NCBI GenBank assembly: GCA_023435895.1
Contig: JAEZLH010000021.1
Span: 37,101-101,100, forward strand
Source: Bacillota bacterium
GTDB taxonomy: Bacteria; Bacillota; Clostridia; Lachnospirales; Lachnospiraceae
DNA: 64,000 nt
Direction of reading: 5' to 3'
Made by a program: the position numbers and the translations under genes. This document shows positions 55,558 to 64,000 of this stretch, in pieces (positions within the stretch are counted from its first letter, which is position 1; every line of letters begins with the position of its first letter). The notes beneath the pieces are model-generated. The model did not search any database. It worked only from the letters and a program-made list of their open reading frames with translations, and was not told the DNA's origin.

Positions 55558-55761
55558 GGGAAGATATAAATAGAATCGAGCGTTGAATGCTCTATCTATG
55601 CATGGAAGTGTAATTTGCGGAGAATCAAATGGCTCATGGCTCGATTACATAGGGTTATTCGTTACTAGGCTTATTCAAAATGATAATCAACTATGTTTGA
55701 AATGGCTTATGATTCTTTGCAATGAACCATTATTTTATAGAACAAAAGGAGTATTCGATAC

Positions 55762-57945
55762 ATGTGGAAAATCGAAGATAAGAACCCTACAATTGATCAA
55801 ATCTCAAGTATAGGCAATAAATATTTGGTGGGAAACGGGTATTTGGGAATCAGAGGTACTCTGGCGGAATATGAAAAATCGGAATTCCCGGCGATCAATC
55901 TATCCGGAATTTATGACAGAGTGGGAGATGGATGGAGAGAACCCCTGAATGCGCCGAATGGGTTGTTTACCTACCTGGTAGTGGATGGAAAGACCTATCG
56001 CTTGCCGTCCGTAGAACCGGCTGAACATAATATCTCCTTGGATTTTCGTCATGGAATATTTAGCCGGAACACAAGCTGGAATACGGATAAGGGTATCGTT
56101 TGGGTGAAAGCAGAGCATTTTGCCTGTTATGAACGACCACATCTTATAGCAATGCGTTATTCGGTATGCTGTAATTTTGAAGGAGATGTCCAACTATATA
56201 CCGGTATTGACGGAGCGGTGTGGGACATTAATGGTCCCCATTATGACGAGATGGCTTTGGGGTTAGAAGAGGAACTTCTTAAGGCAGTGGCTCTTACCCA
56301 CGAGAAAAAGGATAGCGTATGTGTAAGCGAAGGAATATACCCCGACTTTACACAGGTTCAGGAAGTGGAAATCAGTGAGCAAAGAATTCTTCGAAAATTA
56401 ACCTTTTCTGCTCAGAAGGATAAAGTATATACACTGGATAAATGGATTGGTGTTTATACCAGTCAGGATTGTAAGGACTATGAACAGAAATGTGAAGATC
56501 AGGTCAGGGAAGGAATGAAGGAAGGATATCTCGTGACCCTTTCAAAGCATAAGGATGCCTGGGAGAAAAAATGGGAGATTTGCGAGATTGAAATCGAAGG
56601 GGATGAACAAGCCAGAGAGGCAATCAACTATTCGATTTATCATCTGCTATGTATTGCACCAAGGCATAGCAAGAGCCTGTCCATTGCTGCCAGGGGCTTA
56701 TCCGGTCAGACCTATAAGGGTGCCGTGTTCTGGGATACAGAGATGTTTATGCTGGACTTTTTTCTCTATACTGACCCGGCGGTTGCAAAGACATTGTTAT
56801 CTTATCGCATTGACACCTTAGAAGGAGCCAAGGAGAAAGCAAGAACCTATGGCTATCATGGAGCATTTTATGCTTGGGAGAGCCAGGAGAACGGTTATGA
56901 TGCCTGCTCGGATTATAATGTGACCGATGTATTTACCGGAAGACCCATGAGAACCTATTTTAAGGATAAACAGGTACATATCTCTTCCGCAGTAGTATAT
57001 GGCATTATGAAATATGTGAACTATACGGGGCAGACGGATTTGTTATCAGAGGGGGGAGCCGAAGTCATATTGGAGGCGGCAAGGTTCTATTATGATCTTT
57101 TGATAAAGAGGGTAAATCACTCCCGATATGAAATACACGATGTGATTGGACCGGATGAATATCATGAGAGGGTCAATAATAATGCCTATACCAATAGGAT
57201 GGCAAAGTATGTATTCGAAAGTGCCCTTTACATATTGGATTTATTAGAAAATGATCAGTTGGTGTTGACGAGAACTTTGAGCTCCGAGCTGAAGCTGCAG
57301 GAACTAAGAACAGAATTTGAGGATGCGGTGCAAAATATCTACATACCGAAACCATCGGAATGTAATGGTGTAATAGAACAGTTTGATGGATATATGGAAC
57401 TGGAGGATGTGGCACTGGAAGATTTGAAGAAAAGGCTCTTAAATGAAAAAGAGTATTGGGGAGGTGCTTATGGTATCGCCACCCATACGAAGATTATCAA
57501 GCAGGCGGATGTAATTACAATGATGAATTTATTCTCCGAGGATTATTCCAGGGAGGTACTTCTTGATAATTGGAACTACTATGAACCAAGAACAGAGCAT
57601 GGTTCTTCCTTAAGTGCCTGTATGTATTCCTTGTTGGCTTGCAAATGTCAAATGGCAGACAAAGCCTATCCCTTCTTTATGAAATCTTCTCTTTCGGATC
57701 TGAAAGGGGGAGGAAAGGAATGGGCAGGGCTGATCTATATCGGAGGCACCCATCCTGCCTCTTCAGGGGGAGCCTATATGACATTGACTCAGGGTTTTGG
57801 TGGGGTACGACATAAAGATGGAGCATTGGGTAGTACGCCTCAATTACCAAAGGGTTGGGCACGGCTGTCCTTTAAGATGATATATAAAGGGGAGTTGCAT
57901 CGTATTACGATTACTGAAGCTGGAGCTGAGATTGAAAAGCTATAA
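55762..57945 (+). CDS. GH65 alpha-glucoside phosphorylase (second)
   Basis: A 727-aa GH65 enzyme; ATG 55762 after AAAAGGAG. The N-terminal sandwich begins IGNKYLVGNGYLGIRGT. The barrel shows FWDTEMFMLDFF near 330 and the catalytic Glu466 in IGPDEYHERVNNNAYTN, close to the family consensus, unlike the first GH65. It phosphorolyses an alpha-glucoside to beta-glucose-1-phosphate. The product feeds the beta-phosphoglucomutase 428 bases downstream. The two GH65 proteins probably differ in chain length or linkage, for example a disaccharide versus longer oligosaccharides. Confidence 0.92.
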   Translation: MWKIEDKNPTIDQISSIGNKYLVGNGYLGIRGTLAEYEKSEFPAINLSGIYDRVGDGWREPLNAPNGLFTYLVVDGKTYRLPSVEPAEHNISLDFRHGIFSRNTSWNTDKGIVWVKAEHFACYERPHLIAMRYSVCCNFEGDVQLYTGIDGAVWDINGPHYDEMALGLEEELLKAVALTHEKKDSVCVSEGIYPDFTQVQEVEISEQRILRKLTFSAQKDKVYTLDKWIGVYTSQDCKDYEQKCEDQVREGMKEGYLVTLSKHKDAWEKKWEICEIEIEGDEQAREAINYSIYHLLCIAPRHSKSLSIAARGLSGQTYKGAVFWDTEMFMLDFFLYTDPAVAKTLLSYRIDTLEGAKEKARTYGYHGAFYAWESQENGYDACSDYNVTDVFTGRPMRTYFKDKQVHISSAVVYGIMKYVNYTGQTDLLSEGGAEVILEAARFYYDLLIKRVNHSRYEIHDVIGPDEYHERVNNNAYTNRMAKYVFESALYILDLLENDQLVLTRTLSSELKLQELRTEFEDAVQNIYIPKPSECNGVIEQFDGYMELEDVALEDLKKRLLNEKEYWGGAYGIATHTKIIKQADVITMMNLFSEDYSREVLLDNWNYYEPRTEHGSSLSACMYSLLACKCQMADKAYPFFMKSSLSDLKGGGKEWAGLIYIGGTHPASSGGAYMTLTQGFGGVRHKDGALGSTPQLPKGWARLSFKMIYKGELHRITITEAGAEIEKL

Positions 57946-58373
57946 ATTGGTATGCGATCATGCGAAAGAAGCATGATGATATGCTAAATCCAGTAGCTGA
58001 CGACTAAGATACTGATGAACTTTGAGTCCATGACAGAGTTTACAAGTGGCATAAATCTCAGAGAAGTAAATTGAACAAATAAACAAGCAAAATATACAAA
58101 TCAGACAAAAAATTCAATACAGCAGAGAACGCAATAATTGAATAAAGGGTACAGTAGGTTTATAGCATAATAATAAGGAGCTTGGCGTGGATTAAAGCTT
58201 TATGAATATTCAAGATATGACATTTGACATAGTAGGTCGGATAAGATATGACATAAACTGATAATAGGTTTTAACAAAAGATTACCATAAGCTTGAAGAT
58301 TAAATCATAGAGTTTAACCAGCTTTGAATTCTAGAACTAATGCTAGAAATTATTAAGAGAAACGGAGATAGTT
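57946..58373. other. Intergenic region, no supported feature
   Basis: A 428-base AT-rich stretch. Only short imperfect palindromes around ATGCGATCATGCGAAAGAAGCATGATG (interrupted) near 57952-57978 are seen; they may be a weak hairpin after the GH65 gene. No reading frame is supported. Confidence 0.35.
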
Positions 58374-59021
58374 ATGATAAAAGGAATAATTTTTGATCTG
58401 GATGGAGTATTGGTATCCACGGATCATCTTCACTTTGAGGCTTGGAAGATGCTTGCTGAGAAATTCGGTATCACAGGCTTCACGAGAGAAGACAACGAAA
58501 GACAAAAAGGTGTCAGCAGGATGGACTCGCTGGAAATTGTACTGGAAAAGGGTGAGAAACAGTACACCCAAGAAGAGAAAATGGCTCTTGCAGATTTCAA
58601 GAATAATTATTATGTGGAATTACTTCAGAATTTAAAGCAGGATGCAGTACTGGCAGGAGTAATTGATACCATAACAAAGTTGAAGGAGAAAGGTCTGCTT
58701 ATCGGAATCGGTTCTGTAAGTAAAAACACTCCATTAATCCTCAGTAAGACTGGGTTATTACCATACATTGATAAGGTAAGCTGTGGACTTGATATAACAA
58801 AGTCAAAGCCCGATCCCGAAGTATTTCTGGTAGCCGCCGAAAAACTAGGGCTACAACCGGAGGAGTGCCTTGTAATTGAGGATTCCGGGGCAGGAATTGT
58901 TGCTGCAAAAGCAGCGAATATGAAATCTATCGGAGTTGGTCCGGAATATGACCGGTTGAATGCAGATTATATGGTTCCAAATCTGCAATGTGAAATTGAT
59001 TGGGACTTTATTTTATCTTGA
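58374..59021 (+). CDS. pgmB: Beta-phosphoglucomutase
   Basis: A 215-aa HAD-superfamily enzyme converting beta-glucose-1-phosphate to glucose-6-phosphate. The nucleophile Asp8 and acid/base Asp10 lie in FDLDGVL. The cap domain (about 15-85) has the substrate-binding RQKGVSRMDSLE stretch typical of PgmB. Motif 2 is the Ser in GIGSVSKN, motif 3 the Lys in KSKPDPE, and motif 4 EDSGAGI. It links the phosphorylase products to glycolysis and completes the locus. ACGGAGATAG precedes ATG 58374. Confidence 0.93.
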   Translation: MIKGIIFDLDGVLVSTDHLHFEAWKMLAEKFGITGFTREDNERQKGVSRMDSLEIVLEKGEKQYTQEEKMALADFKNNYYVELLQNLKQDAVLAGVIDTITKLKEKGLLIGIGSVSKNTPLILSKTGLLPYIDKVSCGLDITKSKPDPEVFLVAAEKLGLQPEECLVIEDSGAGIVAAKAANMKSIGVGPEYDRLNADYMVPNLQCEIDWDFILS

Positions 59022-59454
59022 AAAAGTTAATCGAAATACCCCTTACCAATTGAAGATTTCCTCAAACAAGAGACTGTTGAAAACAAATGATTTTGCAACA
59101 CGCCCTGTTAAAGAAACTCAATTTATTATCCTACGCATTATAATTGTACAAATGTTTGTCATTCTTTAACATAAAATATATGACACTCAAATTATAGTAG
59201 CTGTTAGGCGAAATGGAGCAGAAATTGTGGTATTATGTATGATAATGGGAAAAAAGGAAATTTATGAGAACAACTATTGACTATCAAATGGATAAGACTT
59301 ACAATGAACATGGATGAGGTTTGATAATAATATAAAAAGTTATTAATAAGTAATATGATATTTCTATGAAAGGAGTGTTGCAAAACTAAATAATATTGAT
59401 AGAAGGTATATTATTGTCAAACTTAGTACTACAATATTCAAAGGAGAGAGAAAA
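59022..59454. other. Intergenic region, no supported feature
   Basis: This 433-base AT-rich stretch leads into the small secreted gene at 59455. I find no gene, terminator or clear promoter. Confidence 0.35.
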
Positions 59455-59907
59455 ATGAAAAAAAGAAACAAAAATAAGATTATTCATGGTATTGTTACTT
59501 GCTTTGTATTAATGATAATGATGTTACCAATGGTAGCATCAGCAGCCACTAATAACAATGGAACTTATTTGGATTTTTCCTCGGTGTATGTACACGGTAA
59601 TTATTGGACTGTCCCATTTCAAGGTCGTCATTTGACAACCACTTCCAGTGCCAATTTAATTGTTACTAGAATGAATGATGATGAGAATAAATCGTCAGAC
59701 TACAAATTATGTCACTGGTACATAACAGATTATAATGGAAACCAGATTTCAAAATCTGATGATACAACGTCAACTCTTAATGTTATGTGTAAAATTCCAT
59801 ATTTAAGAGATCAGGCTGCGAATTATACAGTAAGATTTTCTGCAAAAGGGAACAAGTCTGATTTAGACACTTATATTTCTGGTCAGGTATCTAATTTTAA
59901 CAAATAA
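59455..59907 (+). CDS. Small secreted protein linked to an ABC system (DUF2712-like, tentative)
   Basis: A 150-aa precursor with a clear signal peptide (about 1-30, ending ASAA); AAAGGAGAGAG precedes ATG. The mature ~120 residues are beta-rich, with one Cys pair (near 84 and 122) and a WYITDYNGNQ segment. Length and position before permease/ATPase genes resemble DUF2712 secreted proteins, but I cannot confirm the family by eye. It could be the secreted product, such as a bacteriocin-like protein or signal, of the system that follows. Confidence 0.55.
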   Translation: MKKRNKNKIIHGIVTCFVLMIMMLPMVASAATNNNGTYLDFSSVYVHGNYWTVPFQGRHLTTTSSANLIVTRMNDDENKSSDYKLCHWYITDYNGNQISKSDDTTSTLNVMCKIPYLRDQAANYTVRFSAKGNKSDLDTYISGQVSNFNK

Positions 59908-59996
59908 TTAATTATTATATTACCATTTTGCTAATAATGTTCATTTATTTATGTATAATTAACGCCTATTTAGCTGGGATTATTTCGAAAGATTTG

Positions 59997-60129
59997 CTAG
60001 GTTCAGTCTGAAAACTATCACTTCCTTTACTTTTTACGAAAAATGAATATAGAATTAGATAATAGCCTCCAAGTTTTATGTATAAAAAAATTTGGATTGA
60101 ATGACATTTTTAGTTTTCAGACTACCTTA
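59997..60129. mobile_element. MITE-like element with imperfect ~20-bp terminal inverted repeats
   Basis: The left end (59997-60016, CTAGGTTCAGTCTGAAAACT) is matched by the complement of the right end (60111-60129, CTAAGGTAGTCTGAAAACT), including a perfect 11-bp core. The element is about 133 bases and non-coding. No clear target duplication is seen. Confidence 0.45.
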
Positions 60130-60174
60130 GTTAAAAATAAAGAGAAATAGAAATAACTTATAAGGAAGAATATT

Positions 60175-61053
60175 ATGTTTGTGAACAACATGAAGTTACA
60201 GTTGAATTTAATGTTCAAAAAGAAAAGTTTTCAATTCATTTTTACTTTATTAATGTTGTATGCGGTGGTTGTAAATTTGGATTATGTTTATAAAAGCTTA
60301 GGTAAGGATATATCTTTAATACAGTCCTCCAGTAATATACATATACTGGGCGGGGATGGTTCTTTATGGACTTTTTTCGAACAAGCCTTTCCATTTATAG
60401 TTGTTTTTCCTTATGCATTCTCTTATTTTTCTGATCAAGTTAATAATACGCAATTCTTATTACAAATTAGGGGAAGTAGAAAATATTATTATTTGGCTCA
60501 ATCCATTACAACCTTTATCGGAGGGTTTATCATTATATTTATACCGTTTATGATTAATTTTGCATTAAATCTACTGGTTTTTGCGAATAACGGCAATTAT
60601 TATAATGATGTTACCCGTTTTGATATAAACTATTGCTGGAATGTTTTGGGATCTAACATTATGGGAGAGGTATATACGAGAGGGATATTTTTGAAATATT
60701 TATTTATTTATCATCCCAATATATACGGTTTTATCTATATTCTATTGGCATCGTTACTCAGTGGATTACTATGTTTATTTAGTTATTCTATGTCATTCTT
60801 TTTTAAATCGTTTAAAATTATGATTTTTTTACCGGTATATGTTATGGTTCAGATTCTAAATTCAATAAATTCGGTATTTGTACACAAATGGTCAGGCAAA
60901 TTCAAGTTCATTAACTTAAGATTAACTGATTATATATCCTATTCAACAATGAGAGTAGGAAAGGTATATCTATTATTTCTTATATTTATATTGTTAGTGT
61001 TTCTTGTTTCCATATCATTGATTAGAGTCAAAATAAAATCGGATGAACGTTAG
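60175..61053 (+). CDS. ABC-2 type permease-like membrane protein
   Basis: A 292-aa protein with about six hydrophobic segments; AAGGAAGAATATT precedes ATG 60175. After a first segment (about 20-40) there is an outside loop of about 35 residues and a paired-segment layout typical of ABC-2 permeases in peptide or immunity transporters. It forms a block with 61066-61836 (12 bases later) and the ATPase at 61864. It is rich in Phe, Ile and Tyr, and substrate is unknown. Confidence 0.65.
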   Translation: MFVNNMKLQLNLMFKKKSFQFIFTLLMLYAVVVNLDYVYKSLGKDISLIQSSSNIHILGGDGSLWTFFEQAFPFIVVFPYAFSYFSDQVNNTQFLLQIRGSRKYYYLAQSITTFIGGFIIIFIPFMINFALNLLVFANNGNYYNDVTRFDINYCWNVLGSNIMGEVYTRGIFLKYLFIYHPNIYGFIYILLASLLSGLLCLFSYSMSFFFKSFKIMIFLPVYVMVQILNSINSVFVHKWSGKFKFINLRLTDYISYSTMRVGKVYLLFLIFILLVFLVSISLIRVKIKSDER

Positions 61054-61065
61054 GAGAAGGATATT

Positions 61066-61836
61066 GTGTTTTTTAAAAGAAATCTACTAAAGATGCTAGT
61101 TGTCATTCCTATGATTTTAATATATCGTCCATTCTTGTTTTTTGACAGGATAACAAATGATAACACGGTATTTGGAACGTTCCTCAGTGAAATATTCGGA
61201 GGCTCATATGACAGAAACACTTCAAATTTTTCGTTGAGCGTGGAATCACTTATGCAAATTGTTCTATTTAATCTGTTTTTTGGAATGTATCTCTATAAGG
61301 ATTTGCATCAGTGCAGTGAGTACATATTTACTAGGGAAATAACAAGAAATCAATGGTTCAAGAAAAGATGCACACAGTTATTTTTTTATAGCACGGTGTA
61401 CACTTTTATTTATATATCCTTATTTGGTATCGCTTCCTGTCTGGCAACATCAAAACCGATTGATTCTGAAAGTGTATTAATAATAGGTATGACTTATATT
61501 ATTCTATGTTTATTTACTTATGTGACAACCTTTTTGATAAATCTGGTATCCATTTTTAAAGGAAGCAGTATTGGTTTTTTTGTCATCTATATCGGCATTA
61601 TTTTCTTTACGCACTTGGCAATCATATTTGAACAAATTCCAGTGCTCGGAATGTTTGATGCTTTATTATACTTAAATCCGATGGTTCATGTTATTGTAAG
61701 TTGGGATTATTCGAGTGCATCAATGTGGGGTGGTTTGCTCTATTACATTGTATTTTCGATTATAATTACTCTGGTTGGGATGAAAATGATTAATCAAATT
61801 GACATTGGAATAAAAGGCGTTGAGCATAAAGGATAA
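61066..61836 (+). CDS. Second membrane protein of the ABC system (DUF2705-like, tentative)
   Basis: A 256-aa protein with about six hydrophobic segments, starting at GTG 61066 after TAGGAGAAGG. An extracellular stretch at about 25-65 (FDRITNDNTVFGTFLSEIFG) precedes the second segment. It resembles permeases found with DUF2712 proteins and ABC ATPases in Firmicutes, but I cannot verify that. With 60175-61053 it likely forms a heterodimeric membrane part for the ATPase that follows 27 bases later. Confidence 0.6.
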   Translation: MFFKRNLLKMLVVIPMILIYRPFLFFDRITNDNTVFGTFLSEIFGGSYDRNTSNFSLSVESLMQIVLFNLFFGMYLYKDLHQCSEYIFTREITRNQWFKKRCTQLFFYSTVYTFIYISLFGIASCLATSKPIDSESVLIIGMTYIILCLFTYVTTFLINLVSIFKGSSIGFFVIYIGIIFFTHLAIIFEQIPVLGMFDALLYLNPMVHVIVSWDYSSASMWGGLLYYIVFSIIITLVGMKMINQIDIGIKGVEHKG

Positions 61837-61863
61837 AATCAAATTTTTGAGATGGGGGAAAGC

Positions 61864-62526
61864 ATGATAAAGTTGGAAGTTAAGAATCTAACGAAGAAAA
61901 TAAATAACAATCTCATTCTTGATAATGTAAGTATGGAGTTGGAAAGTGGAAATATTTATGGGTTTGTTGGAAAAAATGGCTCAGGAAAGACAATGTTGTT
62001 TCGTGCCATTGTCGGATTAATCAAGCCTACACACGGAGAGATTTATATTAATAATATTCCGGTTTCGCACCAGGAACCATTACCTTGTACCATTGGTATA
62101 GTCATTGAGAATGTAGGTCTATACAATGAATTTACCGGATACCAGAATTTAAAATATTTGGCCTCCATACGTAAGTGTATTGGCGATAATCAAATTATAG
62201 AGGTGATTAATCGGGTTGGATTAGACGCGAAAGATAAACGTACAATTAAAAAGTATTCCTTAGGCATGAAACAAAGAATCACTATTGCGCAGGCCATTAT
62301 GGAAAAACCAGATATTTTATTGTTGGATGAGCCTACGAATGGATTGGACAAAGATGGAATTGAGTTGATTCGTGAAATTATAAGACAAGAAAAAGAAAGA
62401 GGAGCATTAATACTGATTGCTAGCCACAATGAAGAAGATATTCATCTATTGTGTGACAAAAAGTACCAGGTTGAACAGGGGAAATTCGAGGAATCAGTTT
62501 CATCATTAGGAGGAATTGAAGAGTAA
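61864..62526 (+). CDS. ABC transporter ATP-binding protein
   Basis: A 220-aa ATPase; ATG 61864 follows GGGGGAAAG (an upstream ATG at 61852 overlaps that site). Walker A GKNGSGKT (about 37-44), signature SLGMKQR (about 132), Walker B ILLLDEPTNGLD (about 150) and the switch His in IASHNEED are all intact. It energises the two membrane proteins upstream. It resembles the ATPases of bacitracin/lantibiotic-type exporters and immunity systems. The next gene starts directly at its stop. Confidence 0.92.
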   Translation: MIKLEVKNLTKKINNNLILDNVSMELESGNIYGFVGKNGSGKTMLFRAIVGLIKPTHGEIYINNIPVSHQEPLPCTIGIVIENVGLYNEFTGYQNLKYLASIRKCIGDNQIIEVINRVGLDAKDKRTIKKYSLGMKQRITIAQAIMEKPDILLLDEPTNGLDKDGIELIREIIRQEKERGALILIASHNEEDIHLLCDKKYQVEQGKFEESVSSLGGIEE

Positions 62527-63246
62527 ATGAAACGTTTTGTGTACCTACAAGTATTTATAGTTTTATTAGGACTATTAATTGGTCTGGTTGGAAGATACAC
62601 TTTTAAAGATGAAGGTGTGGCTGGTATATCTTGCGTTGAAGATATTGAGAAATTAGACTGTAATTTATATTATCTCTATACAGACGCAGAATATGAGAGT
62701 TACAAAGGAGATTATTTTCAGGGACTAATAAAAGAATGTGACGAAGCCAGTGATGTTTTAGTCGTTGAACCAACTGACAAGATTATACAAAATGACTTCT
62801 CTATTTTACAGGAAGCAAAAGTAATTTCCAGTATAAAGGGTGGAGCGAAAGAAAATGATATTATTTTATTTCAATCCATTGGGGGAGTATCAACAGAGTT
62901 TTCAGATGCAGGTAAATATGGGAATAACAACCCAGTTATTTTTCATTTTCCCGCAAGCTTTATGCAACAAGGGAATCGATATTTAGTATTTTGTGAAACC
63001 ACCGCAATTAACAATTATGTCAAGGAAAAAATCTACCATAGAAAGACAACGTTCTTTCCATACCTTAATTTAACAAAAAATGATTCCCATTATGTTAAGG
63101 ATAGTATATCCTATAATGCATTTAAAGATAGTGAGTTTTTTTGCGATTCAGAGCGTATGCTGGAACTTGTTATGAAATACAAAAAGGAAATCGTTAATAA
63201 ATATGCAAAAGGATTTGTTGAATATAATGAAGAAGAATCCGATTAA
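62527..63246 (+). CDS. Membrane-anchored extracellular protein of the ABC cluster, unknown
   Basis: A 239-aa protein with an N-terminal signal anchor (about 5-24) and a long extracellular part that is not recognised. Two parts stand out: DVLVVEPTDKIIQNDFSILQ near 77 and VIFHFPASFMQQGNRYLVF near 139. It starts immediately after the ATPase stop (TAAATG) and so belongs to the operon. It could be an immunity or accessory subunit. A terminator follows at 63299. Confidence 0.6.
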   Translation: MKRFVYLQVFIVLLGLLIGLVGRYTFKDEGVAGISCVEDIEKLDCNLYYLYTDAEYESYKGDYFQGLIKECDEASDVLVVEPTDKIIQNDFSILQEAKVISSIKGGAKENDIILFQSIGGVSTEFSDAGKYGNNNPVIFHFPASFMQQGNRYLVFCETTAINNYVKEKIYHRKTTFFPYLNLTKNDSHYVKDSISYNAFKDSEFFCDSERMLELVMKYKKEIVNKYAKGFVEYNEEESD

Positions 63247-63298
63247 CAGAGGAAATAATTATTCCAGTCGGATGACTATATATGGAAATATGTTAACT

Positions 63299-63328
63299 AA
63301 ACGGAGCCGAATTGGTTGCCGTTTTTTT
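63299..63328 (+). terminator. Terminator of the secreted-protein/ABC operon
   Basis: AAACGG-AGCC pairs with GGTT-(G)-CCGTTT around GAATT, with the T-run continuing to 63328; one bulged base. Confidence 0.7.
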
Positions 63329-63559
63329 AATTGTTGGAATTTGCAGTGAAATATCTTGTTCTTATTATTTTAAGTTTTGATATATAAAAATATTCGTATA
63401 AGGTATTAATATGGTTAAGTTTACAATGATGAAAAAGAATATAGCATCAAAACTGTCTCTATTTTCTAAGATAATCATGTTAAGTTAATTAAGAATTACA
63501 ATTACCTTCAATAAGATTAGAGTATAATTAGTGTTGGTAAAAATTGAATAAAATAAAAG

Positions 63560-63580
63560 AAGTGGGCATAACCCACTTCC
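63560..63580. repeat. Hairpin near the left end of the transposase region
   Basis: GAAGTGGG and CCCACTTC form an 8-bp stem with loop CATAA, 57 bases before the transposase start. It may be part of the element end or block incoming transcription. The exact element boundary cannot be placed from one end. Confidence 0.4.
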
Positions 63581-63636
63581 TATCATACAGTAAAACCTTA
63601 TAATTAAGTTGTCGAGACAAAAAGATAGGGGGCTGT

Positions 63637-64000
63637 ATGATGAATACTATAATAAAGGAAAATGGTTTAAGTTTCAAGGAGTCAGAACAGAAAATATACA
63701 ATCAAATTTGTGAAGCAGGAAGGGATTACACTAGACAGATTTTGGAGATGTATGATTCCTACCTTAATAAAAATCGAGATAGAAAAGTATATAGAAATAA
63801 GGGCTTGAGAGTGACAACTATAAAAACTGTATATGGCGAAGTTACCTACAAGAGGACGATATACCAAACAACAAACGAAGATGGAAAACAGATATTTGTG
63901 TATCTTCTAGATGAAACTCTAGAACTTGAGAAGGTGGGGTTAATCTCAACAAATCTGGCTGAAAAGCTCGTACACGGAATTACAGAGATGTCATATCGGG
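63637..64000 (+). CDS. ISLre2-family (UPF0236) transposase, N-terminal part; 3' end beyond window
   Basis: The frame opens at ATG 63637 (a second ATG at 63640) after AGATAGGGGGC and runs without a stop to the window end, giving 121 residues. The sequence MMNTIIKENGLSFKESEQKI, a Tyr/Arg-rich stretch (MYDSYLNKNRDRKVYRNKG, about 40) and TVYGEVTYKRTIYQ (about 65) are typical of the start of ISLre2/UPF0236 transposases, which are about 450 aa. Catalytic residues lie beyond the window. Confidence 0.85.
   Translation, partial: MMNTIIKENGLSFKESEQKIYNQICEAGRDYTRQILEMYDSYLNKNRDRKVYRNKGLRVTTIKTVYGEVTYKRTIYQTTNEDGKQIFVYLLDETLELEKVGLISTNLAEKLVHGITEMSYR

Noticed and set aside
1..64000. CRISPR arrays, tRNA or rRNA genes
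   Set aside because: None seen on either strand: no regularly spaced repeats, and no tRNA-like cloverleaf or rRNA sequence was noticed.

Overview
The window looks like chromosome of an anaerobic, Gram-positive, AT-rich clostridium, most likely a polysaccharide-degrading Lachnospiraceae relative of Lachnoclostridium phytofermentans. This is inferred from protein character: GH65 phosphorylases, sugar ABC transporters without their own ATPase, lipobox-bearing binding proteins, Big2 and WG-repeat secreted proteins, a DUF3788/DUF3795 fusion, strong GGAGG ribosome sites and no outer-membrane proteins. No rRNA, tRNA or CRISPR array was seen.

Layout. (1) 1-3583: the 3' part of an operon with two sugar-type ABC permeases (the first cut by the window edge), an HlyD-like adaptor and a MacB/FtsX-like membrane protein. 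(2) 3770-8579: secreted proteins (Big2 repeats, a small Cys-motif protein, WG/Asp-box repeats). (3) 8667-16147: ordinary single genes (MFS transporter, 5'-nucleotidase-like enzyme, DUF3788-DUF3795, cold-shock protein, acyltransferase, GNAT-like protein, two XRE regulators, one with a small membrane partner). (4) 16461-24961: a two-component system divergent from a second permease/HlyD operon, which starts with a propeller-fused binding protein. (5) 25269-30223: two diguanylate-cyclase-type proteins, a small coiled-coil protein and another binding lipoprotein. (6) 30606-38398: a defence-type locus, with an unrecognised 748-aa protein followed by a type II Wadjet-like JetA-JetB-JetC set that has no visible JetD. 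(7) 38637-39392: a lipoprotein on the minus strand.

(8) 40020-59021: a complete alpha-glucan locus, probably for alpha-1,3-glucan: GH65 phosphorylase, GH15 glucosidase, two paralogous LacI regulators, binding protein and two permeases, a surface-anchored GH87 enzyme, a second GH65 and beta-phosphoglucomutase. GH87 would cut the polymer outside, the ABC transporter import oligosaccharides, GH65 and GH15 split them inside, and the mutase turn beta-glucose-1-phosphate into glucose-6-phosphate. LacI-type palindromes (TTAATCGGTTAA) sit at the two main promoters. (9) 59455-63246: a small secreted protein with a two-permease, one-ATPase ABC system and an anchored extracellular protein, resembling bacteriocin/immunity-type loci. 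(10) 63637-64000: the start of an ISLre2-type transposase that runs off the window.

Most unusual are the two permease/HlyD clusters with no ATPase (1 and 4), the JetABC set without JetD beside an unknown large protein (6), and the alpha-1,3-glucan locus (8). Starts were re-chosen from ribosome-binding sites where the longest open frame was implausible. Family assignments were made by eye and not checked against any database.
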